Shown here: positions 16,549 to 26,040 of the stretch, piece by piece
How the letters are laid out: each line of letters begins with the position of its first letter
Position numbering within the stretch: position 1 is the stretch's first letter
Source: Salegentibacter sp.
Lineage (GTDB): Bacteria; Bacteroidota; Bacteroidia; Flavobacteriales; Flavobacteriaceae
Assembly: GCA_017795085.1 (NCBI GenBank)
Contig: CP051246.1
Coordinates: forward strand, 4,528,514-4,592,513
DNA: 64,000 bases
Direction: 5' to 3'
Notes under the pieces: model-generated
The model's database searches: none
The model's input: only the letters and a program-made list of their open reading frames with translations
What the model was told of the DNA's origin: nothing
Position numbers and translations under genes: made by a program

Positions 16549-17466
16549 TTATCCGTTTACAGCCTCTACATATTGAACTTTGTCGCGTAACATATCGCGT
16601 AACATAGTTTCAATACCACTCTTTAAGGTCATTGTTGAAGAGGGGCAACCGCTACAGGCACCCTGTAAAATTACTTTTACCGTTTTACTGTCGGGATTAT
16701 ACGAATCAAAAAGGATGTTTCCGCCATCACTGGCTACTGCCGGTTTAATATATTCATCTAAAATAGCTACTACCTGTTGTGAAGTTTCATCCATATTTTC
16801 AATATCGGCAGAAATTTTTTGTTTTGGTGCTTCACTTTCTTTAGAAGGGGCTTGTCCCGCACTTTCATCGGTAATTACCTCGTTGCCTTCCTGAAGGAAG
16901 GTTGTAATAAATTCACGAAGCTCTAAGGTGATATCTTCCCACTCCGCAATATCATATTTCTGGATCGAAACATAGTTCTCATCTATAAAAATTTCTTTTA
17001 CAAACGGAAAGTGAAAAAGCTTTTGAGCCAGTGGGGCGTCTTTAGCATCGTCAATATTTTTAAACTCAGCAGCTTGTAAAACCAGCTTTTTGTTGGCAAC
17101 AAACTTTAAAACCGCCGGGTTTGGTGTGCTTTCAGCATATACGGTAACCGGAACGGTTTTGCCGGGGTTCTCTTCGGTAATTACTTCGCCGCCTCCATTT
17201 AGGTAGTCTTCAATTTGAGAAGCTACTTCTTCCTGCACATCAGTCCATTCTACAATGTTATACTTTTCAATGGCCACAAAATTTTGGGCGATATAAACCG
17301 TTTTTACAAAAGGCAAATAGAATAGTTGCTTGGCCAAAGGAGAATTTTTGGCTTCGTCTATATTGTTAAATTCAAAATTTTCATGCCGTGTTAAAAATTT
17401 GTCGGCTTCAAATTTTATAATGGCCGATTCGGTTGTAGGTTGTATATTTATCTTGAAGTTACTCAT
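16549..17466 (-). CDS. nfuA: NifU-type Fe-S cluster carrier with duplicated N-terminal domain
   Basis: A 305-residue protein with two tandem Nfu N-terminal domains. Each contains an F(K/E)-x-N-x-DEAK/DDAKxxPLAxxLF block, around residues 28-50 and 133-155. A C-terminal NifU domain carries the Fe-S ligand motif GACSGCPSS. Nfu proteins hand assembled 4Fe-4S clusters to target enzymes. The duplicated front domain is normal for flavobacterial Nfu. The gene is divergent from porP with 61 bases between. Confidence 0.92.
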   Translation of the reverse strand: MSNFKINIQPTTESAIIKFEADKFLTRHENFEFNNIDEAKNSPLAKQLFYLPFVKTVYIAQNFVAIEKYNIVEWTDVQEEVASQIEDYLNGGGEVITEENPGKTVPVTVYAESTPNPAVLKFVANKKLVLQAAEFKNIDDAKDAPLAQKLFHFPFVKEIFIDENYVSIQKYDIAEWEDITLELREFITTFLQEGNEVITDESAGQAPSKESEAPKQKISADIENMDETSQQVVAILDEYIKPAVASDGGNILFDSYNPDSKTVKVILQGACSGCPSSTMTLKSGIETMLRDMLRDKVQYVEAVNG

Positions 17467-17480
17467 AGTGAATTTTTATA

Positions 17481-17488
17481 CAAAAGTA
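17481..17488 (-). promoter_or_regulatory. -7 promoter box for the nifU-type gene
   Basis: On the minus strand this reads TACTTTTG, an exact TAnnTTTG, 14 bases before the start codon. Confidence 0.6.
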
Positions 17489-17511
17489 CTAAAGATTCAT
17501 TAGCTAATCTA

Positions 17512-17519
17512 TATCTTTA
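17512..17519 (+). promoter_or_regulatory. -7 promoter box for the porP-type gene
   Basis: TATCTTTA is one base off TAnnTTTG and ends 8 bases before the ATG at 17528. Such a short leader would also fit a start further downstream. Confidence 0.5.
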
Positions 17520-17527
17520 CCTCTCTT

Positions 17528-18586
17528 ATGGAGAATTATTTCCGATTAAACACTTGTTTTTCAATTAATTTGTCTTCAGTCTGTTTCTGGGTTTTGAAGT
17601 CTAAATTTTGTTTATTAGTGTTTCTGTTTTTCAATATTGCCTCAGCAAATGCACAGGAAGTTATTCCCACTTATTCCGATTATTTAACCGATAATCTTTA
17701 TTTGTTGCATCCCAGTATGGCCGGTGCAGCTTCCAGAGATCAAATCAGGCTTACTGCAAGACAGCAATGGTTTGACGTAGATAATGCGCCTAGCTTACAA
17801 ACATTATCTTTAAACAGTAGGATAAACAATAAGCTTGGCCTTGGTGGAATTATGTTTAATGATCAGAATGGAAATTTCTCTAAAATAGGGGCTTTTGCCA
17901 CTTTTGCTTACCATTTAATGTTTTCCCGCAGTACGGCCAATTTAAATCAGCTTTCTTTTGGAATTAGTGCAGGGCTTATACAACATCGTCTTGATGAAAG
18001 TGGCTTTACCGAATTTGATCCGATAATAGGAAGGGATGATGTTGCCGATTTTTACGGAAATGTAGACCTGGGTCTTTCCTATTATTACCTCAATTTTTAC
18101 GCTCATCTTGCAGCAAAAAATATTCTTAATATACGTAGGGAGCTATTTTATTCTGATGCTGTGCCCAGTAACCAGCGTAAGTATTTATTTTCAACCGGCT
18201 ATGTTTTTGAAACTTCCGGCCGGTGGAGTTATGAGCCATCTATGCTTTATCAGTTGCGTGAACAAACCTCAGAGCAGAATATTGATGTAAATATGAAGGC
18301 TTATTATGATGTGGATTTTGGCCAGCTATGGGGTGGGATATCTTACAGAAATAGCTTTGAAGGATCAGAGTTTACTACAGATGGTGAAGAAATTTCGAGT
18401 CAGCAATTACGTTATATTACTCCTTTTGTCGGGGTAAATTATAAACGCTTTTTATTTGGTTATACCTTTAGTTACCAGTTTAATTCGCGGGTATTAAGCA
18501 ATAACGGTTTTCATCAACTTACCTTAGGCTATGATTTTGGAGAAAGCAGGCAGCGTTACGACTGTAAATGTCCTGCCGTGAACTAA
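17528..18586 (+). CDS. Type IX secretion PorP/SprF family outer membrane protein
   Basis: A 352-residue beta-barrel protein of the PorP/SprF family. The family block is YSDYLTDNLYLLHPSMAGAA followed by ARQQWFDVDNAP, and later strands have the usual FGISAGLIQHR and YDVDFGQLWGGISYR. A long hydrophobic N-terminus ends at NAQ, so residues 1-42 probably include the signal peptide. In flavobacteria, SprF-type proteins serve secretion of individual T9SS cargo, usually a large adhesin encoded alongside. No such partner is here. Confidence 0.88.
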   Translation: MENYFRLNTCFSINLSSVCFWVLKSKFCLLVFLFFNIASANAQEVIPTYSDYLTDNLYLLHPSMAGAASRDQIRLTARQQWFDVDNAPSLQTLSLNSRINNKLGLGGIMFNDQNGNFSKIGAFATFAYHLMFSRSTANLNQLSFGISAGLIQHRLDESGFTEFDPIIGRDDVADFYGNVDLGLSYYYLNFYAHLAAKNILNIRRELFYSDAVPSNQRKYLFSTGYVFETSGRWSYEPSMLYQLREQTSEQNIDVNMKAYYDVDFGQLWGGISYRNSFEGSEFTTDGEEISSQQLRYITPFVGVNYKRFLFGYTFSYQFNSRVLSNNGFHQLTLGYDFGESRQRYDCKCPAVN

Positions 18587-19377
18587 AAATCACAAAAGCT
18601 TACCTTGTAATTATTTTTTGCTGCGGCTATTAATTCAGCAAGGACTTTTGGTGAAGTATTGCTGAAAAATTCCGGTTGGGGTATATCATTTAAAGGAAGA
18701 GTAAATAAATCATTTTGCTCTAAAATTGCTTTGGTTTGGCGGGCAACCGCTTCGCCAGAATCGATTACGCTTAGGTTTGGAGGAAGGATTTTCTTCAGCA
18801 TAGGAATTAAATAAGGATAATGGCTGCACCCCAATACCAGGTAATCTATATTTTGATCGAGCATTGGCTTAAGAAGATGTAATAAAAGTTGTCGCATTTC
18901 AGCTGAATCGCTTTTTCCAGCCTCAATAAGTTCTACCAAACCATAGCCTTCTACTTCTATGATATTAATGTCTTTTGAATAAAATTCTGATGCCTTGTGG
19001 AACAGCTGACTGGTTAAGGTGCCACGTGTGGCTAGAATGCCAACCGCTTTATTTTTAGACTGAAGGGCAGCCGGTTTAATGGCTGGTTCAATTCCTATAA
19101 AAGGAATACGATAGGTGTCCCTTAAAATTGAAATGGCGTTGGTAGTAGCGGTGTTGCAGGCTACTACAATAATTTTAGCTCCCATTTCCAGTAATTTTTC
19201 TGTATTTTTTTTGCTGAAATTTATAATTTCACTCACCGGTTTTAGTCCGTAAGGGGCATTTTTGCTATCTGCCAAATAAATGGTTTTCTCATTTGGTAAA
19301 AGTTGATGAATCTCTTTCCATATAGAAGTACCGCCTACGCCGGAATCGAATATGCCAATGGGGGAATTTCTGTTCAT
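18583..19377 (-). CDS. murI: Glutamate racemase
   Basis: A 264-residue enzyme that makes D-glutamate for peptidoglycan. Both catalytic cysteine regions are visible: VVACNTATTNA near residue 73 and LVLGCSHYPYL near residue 182. The N-terminus has the usual PIGIFDSGVGG. It overlaps the convergent porP gene by 4 bases. The nearest upstream genes, ompH-ompH-bamA-uppS, all serve the cell envelope. Confidence 0.96.
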   Translation of the reverse strand: MNRNSPIGIFDSGVGGTSIWKEIHQLLPNEKTIYLADSKNAPYGLKPVSEIINFSKKNTEKLLEMGAKIIVVACNTATTNAISILRDTYRIPFIGIEPAIKPAALQSKNKAVGILATRGTLTSQLFHKASEFYSKDINIIEVEGYGLVELIEAGKSDSAEMRQLLLHLLKPMLDQNIDYLVLGCSHYPYLIPMLKKILPPNLSVIDSGEAVARQTKAILEQNDLFTLPLNDIPQPEFFSNTSPKVLAELIAAAKNNYKVSFCDF

Positions 19378-19382
19378 AACTA

Positions 19383-19390
19383 CAAAAATA
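19383..19390 (-). promoter_or_regulatory. -7 promoter box for murI
   Basis: On the minus strand this reads TATTTTTG. It lies between the ompH terminator and the murI start, only 5 bases from the start codon, so the message would be almost leaderless. Confidence 0.5.
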
Positions 19391-19419
19391 AAAACTGCGC
19401 CGGTTAAAGGCGCAGTTTT
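19391..19419 (-). terminator. Terminator after the ompH pair
   Basis: AAAACTGCGCC and GGCGCAGTTTT form an 11-bp stem around 7 bases, flanked by A and T runs. It ends the uppS-bamA-ompH-ompH transcript. Confidence 0.88.
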
Positions 19420-19447
19420 TAAAAATAATCTATAAATCAGGTAATTT

Positions 19448-19957
19448 TTACATTCCCAATTCAGCTTTTACATCGTCCATAAGGTTTTTTCCGTCAGCTA
19501 AGATAACACCGGTTCCGGTAGTTGAGTCTAAAACATAATCGAAACCTTGTTCTCTGGCTACTTTTTGAATGGCTTCACGAGCTTTTTCTATAACAGGACG
19601 AATTAGGTCGTTTTCTTTTTTCTGAAGATCCTGACGCGCTTTTTGGCTGTGTTCCTGGATTCTTCTTTCGGTTTGTTGAAGTTCATTAGCACGTTTTGCG
19701 TTCTCTTCTTCAGTTTGAGTCTCGGCCTCACTTTGATAACGCTGCATAGTATTTTGAGCTTCAGTTAGCATATCTTTGATTTCGGCATCATAAGTTTGCT
19801 CAAGTTTCTCTAGTTGATCCATTGCTTCAGCATATTCAGGCATGGTTTCAACAAGTTCCTGTGTGGCAATGTGGGCAACTTTAGATTGTGCGTTTGTGAA
19901 AGCAGTAGCACCAAGTGTTAACGCAAGTGCTATGAAAATGGTCTTGAATTGTTTCAT
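19448..19957 (-). CDS. OmpH/Skp-family periplasmic chaperone (second copy)
   Basis: A 169-residue exported protein with a signal peptide ending TNAQ, then SKVAHIATQELVETMPEYAE. A long charged coiled coil (about 45-130) leads to the C-terminal VAREQGFDYVLDSTTGTGVI typical of Skp/OmpH. It holds unfolded outer-membrane proteins for the BAM complex. It is the last gene of the block and lies 45 bases after the longer paralogue. Confidence 0.92.
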   Translation of the reverse strand: MKQFKTIFIALALTLGATAFTNAQSKVAHIATQELVETMPEYAEAMDQLEKLEQTYDAEIKDMLTEAQNTMQRYQSEAETQTEEENAKRANELQQTERRIQEHSQKARQDLQKKENDLIRPVIEKAREAIQKVAREQGFDYVLDSTTGTGVILADGKNLMDDVKAELGM

Positions 19958-20002
19958 TTCTAATTGATATTAATTGTTAAAGTGATTAAGGTTAAAATTT
20001 AT

Positions 20003-20809
20003 TTAGTTTATTGTGTCTCTTTCTTGTCGTATCGTAGCAATAGAATCCCTTCTGCGTTGCCTTTCTTCTAAAATCCGGTTACGGCGTTCTTCAAATTCTC
20101 TTTGTCTGGCTTCTTTAATTGAATCACGCTGTCTTCTTCGCTCTTCGATTAATTGTTCACGTTCATTCTTTTTCTCTTCAATAGCTTGTTCTCGTTCCGA
20201 AATAGCTTCATCTTCTTCTACTGTACGCGCTTCATCGCGTTCCATTTCTTCAATTTCATCCTTTGAGTTGAGTTGGCGGCGATTAGAAGCCCGGTTAATA
20301 CTTCTTAATACCTGATCGCTAACATCTAAAGCCTGATCGGCATAAATCATACCACTTTCAGCGGTACGGTCAAAAATCATATCAAAGTTACGATTATTGG
20401 CAATTTCCTGCACTGCGGTAAAAACCTGATCCTGAATGGGTCTTACCAGCTGTTTTTTTTGCAGCATATAATCACCGTTAGGGCCGAACCGGTTTTGCTC
20501 ATATTCGGTAGCTTGTTCTTGCCGGTAAGCAATTTCTTCTTCTTTTTCTGCAATAAGTTCTTTGGTAAGTAAAGCTTTCTCGTTTTCTAAATCTTGCTTT
20601 AAACCGGCAATTTCTTCCCGGTTCTTTTCAGCTTCTTTTCGCCATTCTTTTACCCTGGCATCTAGTTGAGAAGATGCTTCCTGGTATTCCGGTACGTTTT
20701 CAAGAATATATTCCATATCAACATACCCAATCCTAAAAGATTTTTGCGCCAAAGAGCTGACTGTCCCTGCCAGAAATAAAACCGCTAAAAAGAACGTCTT
20801 AGATTTCAT
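20003..20809 (-). CDS. OmpH/Skp-family periplasmic chaperone (long copy)
   Basis: A 268-residue paralogue of the following gene. A signal peptide ending SLAQ precedes FRIGYVDMEYILENVPEYQE and the Skp coiled coil. After the OmpH core (about residue 165) comes a tail of about 90 residues made almost only of E, R, Q, D and I, predicted to be another coiled coil. The core has the usual IANNRNFDMIFDRTAESGMIYA. It sits between bamA and the short ompH. Confidence 0.9.
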   Translation of the reverse strand: MKSKTFFLAVLFLAGTVSSLAQKSFRIGYVDMEYILENVPEYQEASSQLDARVKEWRKEAEKNREEIAGLKQDLENEKALLTKELIAEKEEEIAYRQEQATEYEQNRFGPNGDYMLQKKQLVRPIQDQVFTAVQEIANNRNFDMIFDRTAESGMIYADQALDVSDQVLRSINRASNRRQLNSKDEIEEMERDEARTVEEDEAISEREQAIEEKKNEREQLIEERRRQRDSIKEARQREFEERRNRILEERQRRRDSIATIRQERDTIN

Positions 20810-20839
20810 ATTGTCGAATATAGAAAATATCGTGCCAAT

Positions 20840-23476
20840 TTAAAATTGTTGCCCTATAATGAAGTGGGTTTCCCAGCCGTTAGGCCCTTGTGAGCCCGGT
20901 ACTGGGTCAAATCCGTAACCGAAATCTATTCCCAATAATCCAAAGGCCGGCATAAAAATCCTAATGCCTGCACCTGCTGATCTATTTACCTGAAATGGAT
21001 TGAAATTTCTGAAATCATCAAAAGTAGCCCCGGCTTCTAAGAATGTCAAGGCATAAATTGAGGCGGAAGGCTTCAGGGTAATAGGATAGCGTAACTCCAA
21101 AGAATATTTATTATAAATCGTAGCGCCATCGGTACCTAAATTTGTGTTTTGTTGTGTCTGCAATTCACGGTCTATAGGGGTTACCTGATTATTGGGATAA
21201 CCTCTTAGCTGAATATTTTCACGACCGTCCATACTAAAGGCTCCAAGGCCATCACCGCCCAGGAAGTATCGTTCAAAAGGTGGAATACCCCTACTGCTGT
21301 TATAAGCTCCTAAAAAGCCATATTCTGCATTGGTGCGCAATACCAACTTATCGTATATTTGAGTAAACCATTCTCCACTGAACTTTACTTTGTAATATTC
21401 AAGCCATTTAAATTTTTCCTGATCAATTTTTCCCTGGTCGCCAACTGCATTTTCAGGAGTTACTCTTGCTCCGTCTTCATCGATTAAATTTCCGTTTTCA
21501 TCTTCCAACTGAAATTCTCTTTGTTGGTCAAGGTTTTCATAGTCTACACTATTCCAAAGGGAATAGGGAGGGGTGAATTTGGCAGTTAATTTAAATTTAG
21601 AGCCTCCGGTAGGGAAGATCGGGTTGACATAGGTGTTGTCACGGGTAAGCCCGAAAGTATAGGTTAAGCTGTTTGAATTACCGTCTCCAAAAGAGAAGAG
21701 CCCGGTGTTATAATTGTTTAAATTGTAACGCTGAAAACCTAAAGAATGGCTTACGGTTATATATGGATCGGGTACGGTTAGACGTTTTGCCAAACCAACA
21801 TTTACCCCCATAATATCAAAGCTACGGCTTCGGTCGGCCCGGTAGGTTCCATAGTCAAAATTAAACTGGCGGGTATATGAGAATGAAGTTTGAAGGCTTA
21901 CCGGCTTTTCGCCGCCTAACCAGGGTTCCTGAAAACTCATGCTGTAAGTTTGGTAAAAAGTACTGGCTTGGGCACGAAGTGATAAGGTTTGCCCGTCTCC
22001 CATAGGTAAAGGCTTATAAGCATCTTTGTCAAAAATACCGGAAAGGGCAAAATTGTTAAACGATAAGCCCAGGGTGCCTATAAATCCACCACCGCCATAA
22101 CCACCTTGTAGTTCAATTTGGCTGGCTCCGGCTTCAACCACATTGTATTCTAAATCTAAAGTCCCGGTTTGCGGGTTGGGGTCTATAAACTGAGGTTCTA
22201 ATTGTTCAGCATCAAAAAAACCGAGTTGTCCAAGTTCCCGAACGGTAGCAACTACATCTTCCTGGCTGTATTTTTGGCCGGGTTTAGTTCGTAACTCCCT
22301 GTATATTACGTGGTCTTTGGTTTTGTCGTTCCCGGTTACTCTAATCTCATTAAAGTAGGCTTCTTTGCCTTCCTGGATTCTGACTTCAAAATCAATTGTG
22401 TCGTTATAAACATTGGTTTCTACAAGATCTATGGTAGAAAATAAATAGCCATTATTTTTATACATGTTTGCGATATCCTCGGCATTGGGGTCTGTACGGT
22501 CTTCAATTCGCTCATCCATAAGAACGCCGTTGTAGATATCCCCCTTATTGATCCCCAGGCGGTTTTTTAATTGTTGATCGCTGTAAACACTATTGCCAAT
22601 AAAATCGATATCACCAATATAGTATTGGTCGCCTTCTGCAATATTAAGCTTTAGGGCAATATTTTTATTGTCAACTTCAATCAGGCTGTCAGAGACGATG
22701 CGGGCATCGCGATAGCCTCTCTCTTTGTATTTATCTATTAGGTTTTCTTTGTCTTTACTATACTCTTCAGGAACATATTTTGAGCGTTTCCAAAAGCGAA
22801 GAAAGTTTTTTTGCTTGGTATTTTTAAGGCTTCTTTTCAACTTCCAGTTAGAAAAATTTTCATTCCCTATAAAATCTATATCTGAAATTTTAACACGATC
22901 GCCTTTATCCACATTTACTACCATGTTTACCAGATTATTGGTTTTTAAAGCTGTCGTGTCACTTTTAGCCTCTGAGGTGTTTACAACTACTTTAGCGTTA
23001 AAGTAGCCATCTTCACGGTATTTGTTCTCAATATAGTTTTTAGTGGTGGTTCTTAGGTTTTCGGTAACCTTCATCCCGGTACGAATCTTGTTTTCTTCCA
23101 GTAATTCTTCTTCTTTACGTTTTTTAACGCCCTGAATCCTAATTTTGGAAAGTTTGGGGACTTCGGTAATTTCAAGTTCTAAATCTGCAACTCCGTTGTC
23201 AATATTTGTAATGTAAAAGTTAATGTCGCTGAATTGATCCAGATCCCATAATTTTTTGATAATACTACTTATTTTATCACCCGGAATGTAAATTTCTTCA
23301 CCTTTTTTTAGGCCGGTATAGGCTATAACTGTTTCCTCGTTATAGGTGGTATTGCCTGTTACAATAATTTCACCAATGGTATATTTTTCGCCATCTGATA
23401 GGGGGAGATCCTGGGCAGTGGCAGAAATGTTTATAATTAAACAGAATGTTATAAGCGTTAAAATTCTTTTCGTCAT
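20840..23476 (-). CDS. bamA: Outer membrane protein assembly factor BamA
   Basis: An 878-residue Omp85 protein with a signal peptide ending SATAQ, five POTRA domains (about 30-440), and a C-terminal 16-strand barrel ending in phenylalanine (FIIGQQF). It inserts beta-barrel proteins into the outer membrane. The frame is open 46 codons further upstream, but that would run through the end of uppS and put non-conserved residues before the signal peptide. The ATG read from 23476, just after the uppS stop, is the better start. Confidence 0.95.
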   Translation of the reverse strand: MTKRILTLITFCLIINISATAQDLPLSDGEKYTIGEIIVTGNTTYNEETVIAYTGLKKGEEIYIPGDKISSIIKKLWDLDQFSDINFYITNIDNGVADLELEITEVPKLSKIRIQGVKKRKEEELLEENKIRTGMKVTENLRTTTKNYIENKYREDGYFNAKVVVNTSEAKSDTTALKTNNLVNMVVNVDKGDRVKISDIDFIGNENFSNWKLKRSLKNTKQKNFLRFWKRSKYVPEEYSKDKENLIDKYKERGYRDARIVSDSLIEVDNKNIALKLNIAEGDQYYIGDIDFIGNSVYSDQQLKNRLGINKGDIYNGVLMDERIEDRTDPNAEDIANMYKNNGYLFSTIDLVETNVYNDTIDFEVRIQEGKEAYFNEIRVTGNDKTKDHVIYRELRTKPGQKYSQEDVVATVRELGQLGFFDAEQLEPQFIDPNPQTGTLDLEYNVVEAGASQIELQGGYGGGGFIGTLGLSFNNFALSGIFDKDAYKPLPMGDGQTLSLRAQASTFYQTYSMSFQEPWLGGEKPVSLQTSFSYTRQFNFDYGTYRADRSRSFDIMGVNVGLAKRLTVPDPYITVSHSLGFQRYNLNNYNTGLFSFGDGNSNSLTYTFGLTRDNTYVNPIFPTGGSKFKLTAKFTPPYSLWNSVDYENLDQQREFQLEDENGNLIDEDGARVTPENAVGDQGKIDQEKFKWLEYYKVKFSGEWFTQIYDKLVLRTNAEYGFLGAYNSSRGIPPFERYFLGGDGLGAFSMDGRENIQLRGYPNNQVTPIDRELQTQQNTNLGTDGATIYNKYSLELRYPITLKPSASIYALTFLEAGATFDDFRNFNPFQVNRSAGAGIRIFMPAFGLLGIDFGYGFDPVPGSQGPNGWETHFIIGQQF

Positions 23477-23483
23477 AAATGCG

Positions 23484-24224
23484 CTAACTAAGTTGCTCAC
23501 TGGTTTTTCCAAATCGTCTTTCTCTATTTTGATAATTGTAAATAGCCTCAAAAAGGTCTTCTTTTCTATAGTCCGGCCACAAGGTGTTTGTGAAGTATAA
23601 CTCGGCATAGGCAATTTGCCACAAGAGGAAATTACTTATGCGTTGTTCACCACTGGTTCTAATCAGTAGGTCTACATCCGGAAAATTTCGGGTGTAAAGA
23701 TGCTGATTTATAACCGATTCGTCAATAGATTCAGGTGTTAATTCACCTTTTTTAACTTTCAGGCCTATTTCTTTTGCTGCATTGGTCAATTCTTGCCTTG
23801 AACCGTAGCTTAACGCAAGGCTTACTACCAGGCGTTTATTTTGTTTGGTTTTCTCAATTACCTCCTCCAATTCATGTTTTACATTTTGAGGAAGACTGTT
23901 TAAGTCACCTATTGCATTAAGTTTGATATCGTTTTTTTGAAGCGTGGTAATTTCTTTCCGAAGCGAAGAGACCAAAAGTTTCATTAGGGTTTTTACTTCT
24001 AATTTTGGCCGGTTCCAATTTTCTGTAGAAAAAGCATAAAGCGTAAGGTTCTCAATGCCTAATTCAGCTGCGGCTTCGGTGACATCCCGTACAGATTTGG
24101 TGCCTTTTTCATGACCTTTTACGCGCAAAAAACCTTGTTGTTTTGCCCAACGCCCATTGCCATCCATAATAATGGCAATATGACGGGGCAGCTTTTTAGG
24201 GTCTATTTTTTCTCTATAATCCAT
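23484..24224 (-). CDS. uppS: Isoprenyl transferase (undecaprenyl diphosphate synthase)
   Basis: A 246-residue cis-prenyltransferase with the catalytic opening IAIIMDGNGRWAKQQG and the closing DLLIRTSGEQRISNFLLWQ. It makes the C55 lipid carrier for peptidoglycan and surface glycans. It sits one base after the PorG-like gene and 7 bases before bamA, so it is part of one envelope operon. Confidence 0.96.
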   Translation of the reverse strand: MDYREKIDPKKLPRHIAIIMDGNGRWAKQQGFLRVKGHEKGTKSVRDVTEAAAELGIENLTLYAFSTENWNRPKLEVKTLMKLLVSSLRKEITTLQKNDIKLNAIGDLNSLPQNVKHELEEVIEKTKQNKRLVVSLALSYGSRQELTNAAKEIGLKVKKGELTPESIDESVINQHLYTRNFPDVDLLIRTSGEQRISNFLLWQIAYAELYFTNTLWPDYRKEDLFEAIYNYQNRERRFGKTSEQLS

Positions 24225-24225
24225 A

Positions 24226-24918
24226 TTAAAAATGACTGTAACAGGGTTTTCTCCCCCAGGTGAAGGTGAAAATCACTCCTGAAAAAACATACCAGTCGTT
24301 TGTATTGTGATTCCCAAATTCTTTAAGTGGGTCGCGTTCTCCTGATAGTTCCTCCGGCCAACTACCGTCCAGGTTATCAGTAAAAGTGTAGCGTGCCCCT
24401 ATTTCAATTGCACCTGTAATATCTTCAGTAATACTTTCTTTATATCCTAAAACCATAGGAATGGCAAATGACCAATTGGTACCTTCGTTAATAAGCTCGC
24501 CATCCTGTAAATATACATGGTCGGCTCTAAAAAAAGTAGGACCGGTGTATAAGTATGGTGTGCTTTGCGGGTGGCCTTTATGTAAATTAAATTCCCAAAA
24601 ATTATATTCAATACCTAAAGAAGCTTCGGCTATGGTGTTGCTGAAAGAATAACCTCTATCAACGCGTCGTGTTTCTGGTGATTGGGCATCATCTGCAGCG
24701 ATTTCCCCAACTTTTACCGAGAGTCTGAATGCGTGTCTAGGGCTGCGGTTCCATTTGGCAATCCCACCAATAACCAGGCGATTCGGAAAAATATAATTTG
24801 TTCTGCCTACATCACCAATATAATTTGCTCCCCCTACAAAAGGACCTACTTCAAAAGTTTGTGCCCGGGTGTTAGCTACGTAAGCAAACAAGATTACAAA
24901 AGCTATTAGGTACCTCAT
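24226..24918 (-). CDS. DUF6089 outer membrane protein, PorG-like type IX secretion component
   Basis: A 230-residue protein with a signal peptide ending TRAQ and an eight-strand-like barrel beginning FEVGPFVGGANYIGDVG. The family is DUF6089. In Porphyromonas the T9SS protein PorG is encoded in the same order, next to uppS, bamA and ompH genes. That order and the barrel pattern support a PorG-like role. It lies one base before uppS and behind a clear promoter. Confidence 0.75.
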   Translation of the reverse strand: MRYLIAFVILFAYVANTRAQTFEVGPFVGGANYIGDVGRTNYIFPNRLVIGGIAKWNRSPRHAFRLSVKVGEIAADDAQSPETRRVDRGYSFSNTIAEASLGIEYNFWEFNLHKGHPQSTPYLYTGPTFFRADHVYLQDGELINEGTNWSFAIPMVLGYKESITEDITGAIEIGARYTFTDNLDGSWPEELSGERDPLKEFGNHNTNDWYVFSGVIFTFTWGRKPCYSHF

Positions 24919-24935
24919 AGGATTTTAAAAGTTTG

Positions 24936-24943
24936 CAAATATA
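24936..24943 (-). promoter_or_regulatory. -7 promoter box of the envelope operon
   Basis: On the minus strand this is TATATTTG, an exact TAnnTTTG, 17 bases before the PorG-like start codon. It probably drives the whole PorG-uppS-bamA-ompH-ompH unit. Confidence 0.65.
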
Positions 24944-25018
24944 ACAATTATACTTGCCCCACAATAATTTAGGTAGATTTGTACATAGTCTTAAACAGTG
25001 TTTGTGAAATTTTATTGC

Positions 25019-25903
25019 TTAATTGCGCTTATCTTCACCCCACAGTAATTTTTTCCGAAGGGTGTATAAAAAGCTTTCCTGATTTAATTCTACCAGGTTT
25101 ATAGTGAAGGGGGCTTTTGAAATGGTGATTTTCGTGTCGTTTTCTAAAGATGCTATCCGGGAGTCCATAGAAACTAAATGGGAGTCTTCCCTTCCTGAAA
25201 CCCGAAGCGTTATTTTTGTATTGTCTCTTATTATTAAAGGTCTTGCATTTAAATTATGTGGGGCAATTGGGGTTATTACAAGAGAATCGGTGTTTGGAGT
25301 AATTACGGGGCCGCCGCAGCTTAAAGAATACCCTGTAGAGCCGGTAGGTGTGGAGATAATTAACCCATCGGCCCAATAAGTGGTTAAATATTGGTCGTTA
25401 AGCCAGGTGTCTACGTTTATCATTGAGGTAGTGTTTTTACGGCTTACGGCAATTTCGTTTAAAGCGACATACTCAAATGCAGAATCGACACTTTCCGGGT
25501 GGCAATCAACTTTTAAAACACTTCGGGGGGAAATATTAAAATTGCGTTTTAGTATTTCGTGCAGGGTGTCTTTAATTTCCTCTTTTTGAATAGTAGCCAG
25601 GAAACCCAATCGCCCTGTATTGATTCCAACAATAGGAATCCCAAGGTCGTGTATAAAGTTTATAGACTTTAAAATTGTACCGTCACCGCCAATGCAAAAA
25701 AACAAATCAAAACTGCTGTCTAAACTCTCAAATGTTTGGTATTCCAAATGCTTTTCGTCTATAGTTTGGTTGAGTTTTATAAGATCTAGAAAGTCTTTTT
25801 CAATAACCACCTCTACCTGCTTCTGGTGCAACAAATTTAAAAGCTGTCCGATATACTTGCCTGCGTTGGTGTGGTAAAATTGTCCGTAAATGCCAATTTT
25901 CAT
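25019..25903 (-). CDS. nadK: NAD kinase
   Basis: A 294-residue enzyme that phosphorylates NAD to NADP. The catalytic motif FCIGGDGTILKS lies near residue 70, followed by GINTGRLGFLA. The glycine-rich nucleotide loop STPTGSTGYSLSCGGP is near residue 180. Size and motif order are those of bacterial NAD kinase. Confidence 0.96.
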   Translation of the reverse strand: MKIGIYGQFYHTNAGKYIGQLLNLLHQKQVEVVIEKDFLDLIKLNQTIDEKHLEYQTFESLDSSFDLFFCIGGDGTILKSINFIHDLGIPIVGINTGRLGFLATIQKEEIKDTLHEILKRNFNISPRSVLKVDCHPESVDSAFEYVALNEIAVSRKNTTSMINVDTWLNDQYLTTYWADGLIISTPTGSTGYSLSCGGPVITPNTDSLVITPIAPHNLNARPLIIRDNTKITLRVSGREDSHLVSMDSRIASLENDTKITISKAPFTINLVELNQESFLYTLRKKLLWGEDKRN

Positions 25904-26040
25904 CTATACAAAATTTATATGCTATTGTCCCGATGTTTTGGAACGGTTAGTTTATGCCGGTTGGTAATGTCCATTTTTATTGCATGGGCCTTTAAAAATT
26001 AAAGGCTGATTTATTGAACGTCCAAATTCGGGCTTTTAAA

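Noticed and set aside
23477..23614. N-terminal extension of bamA by 46 codons
   Set aside because: It runs through the end of uppS and places non-conserved residues before a clear signal peptide; the ATG read from 23476 fits better.
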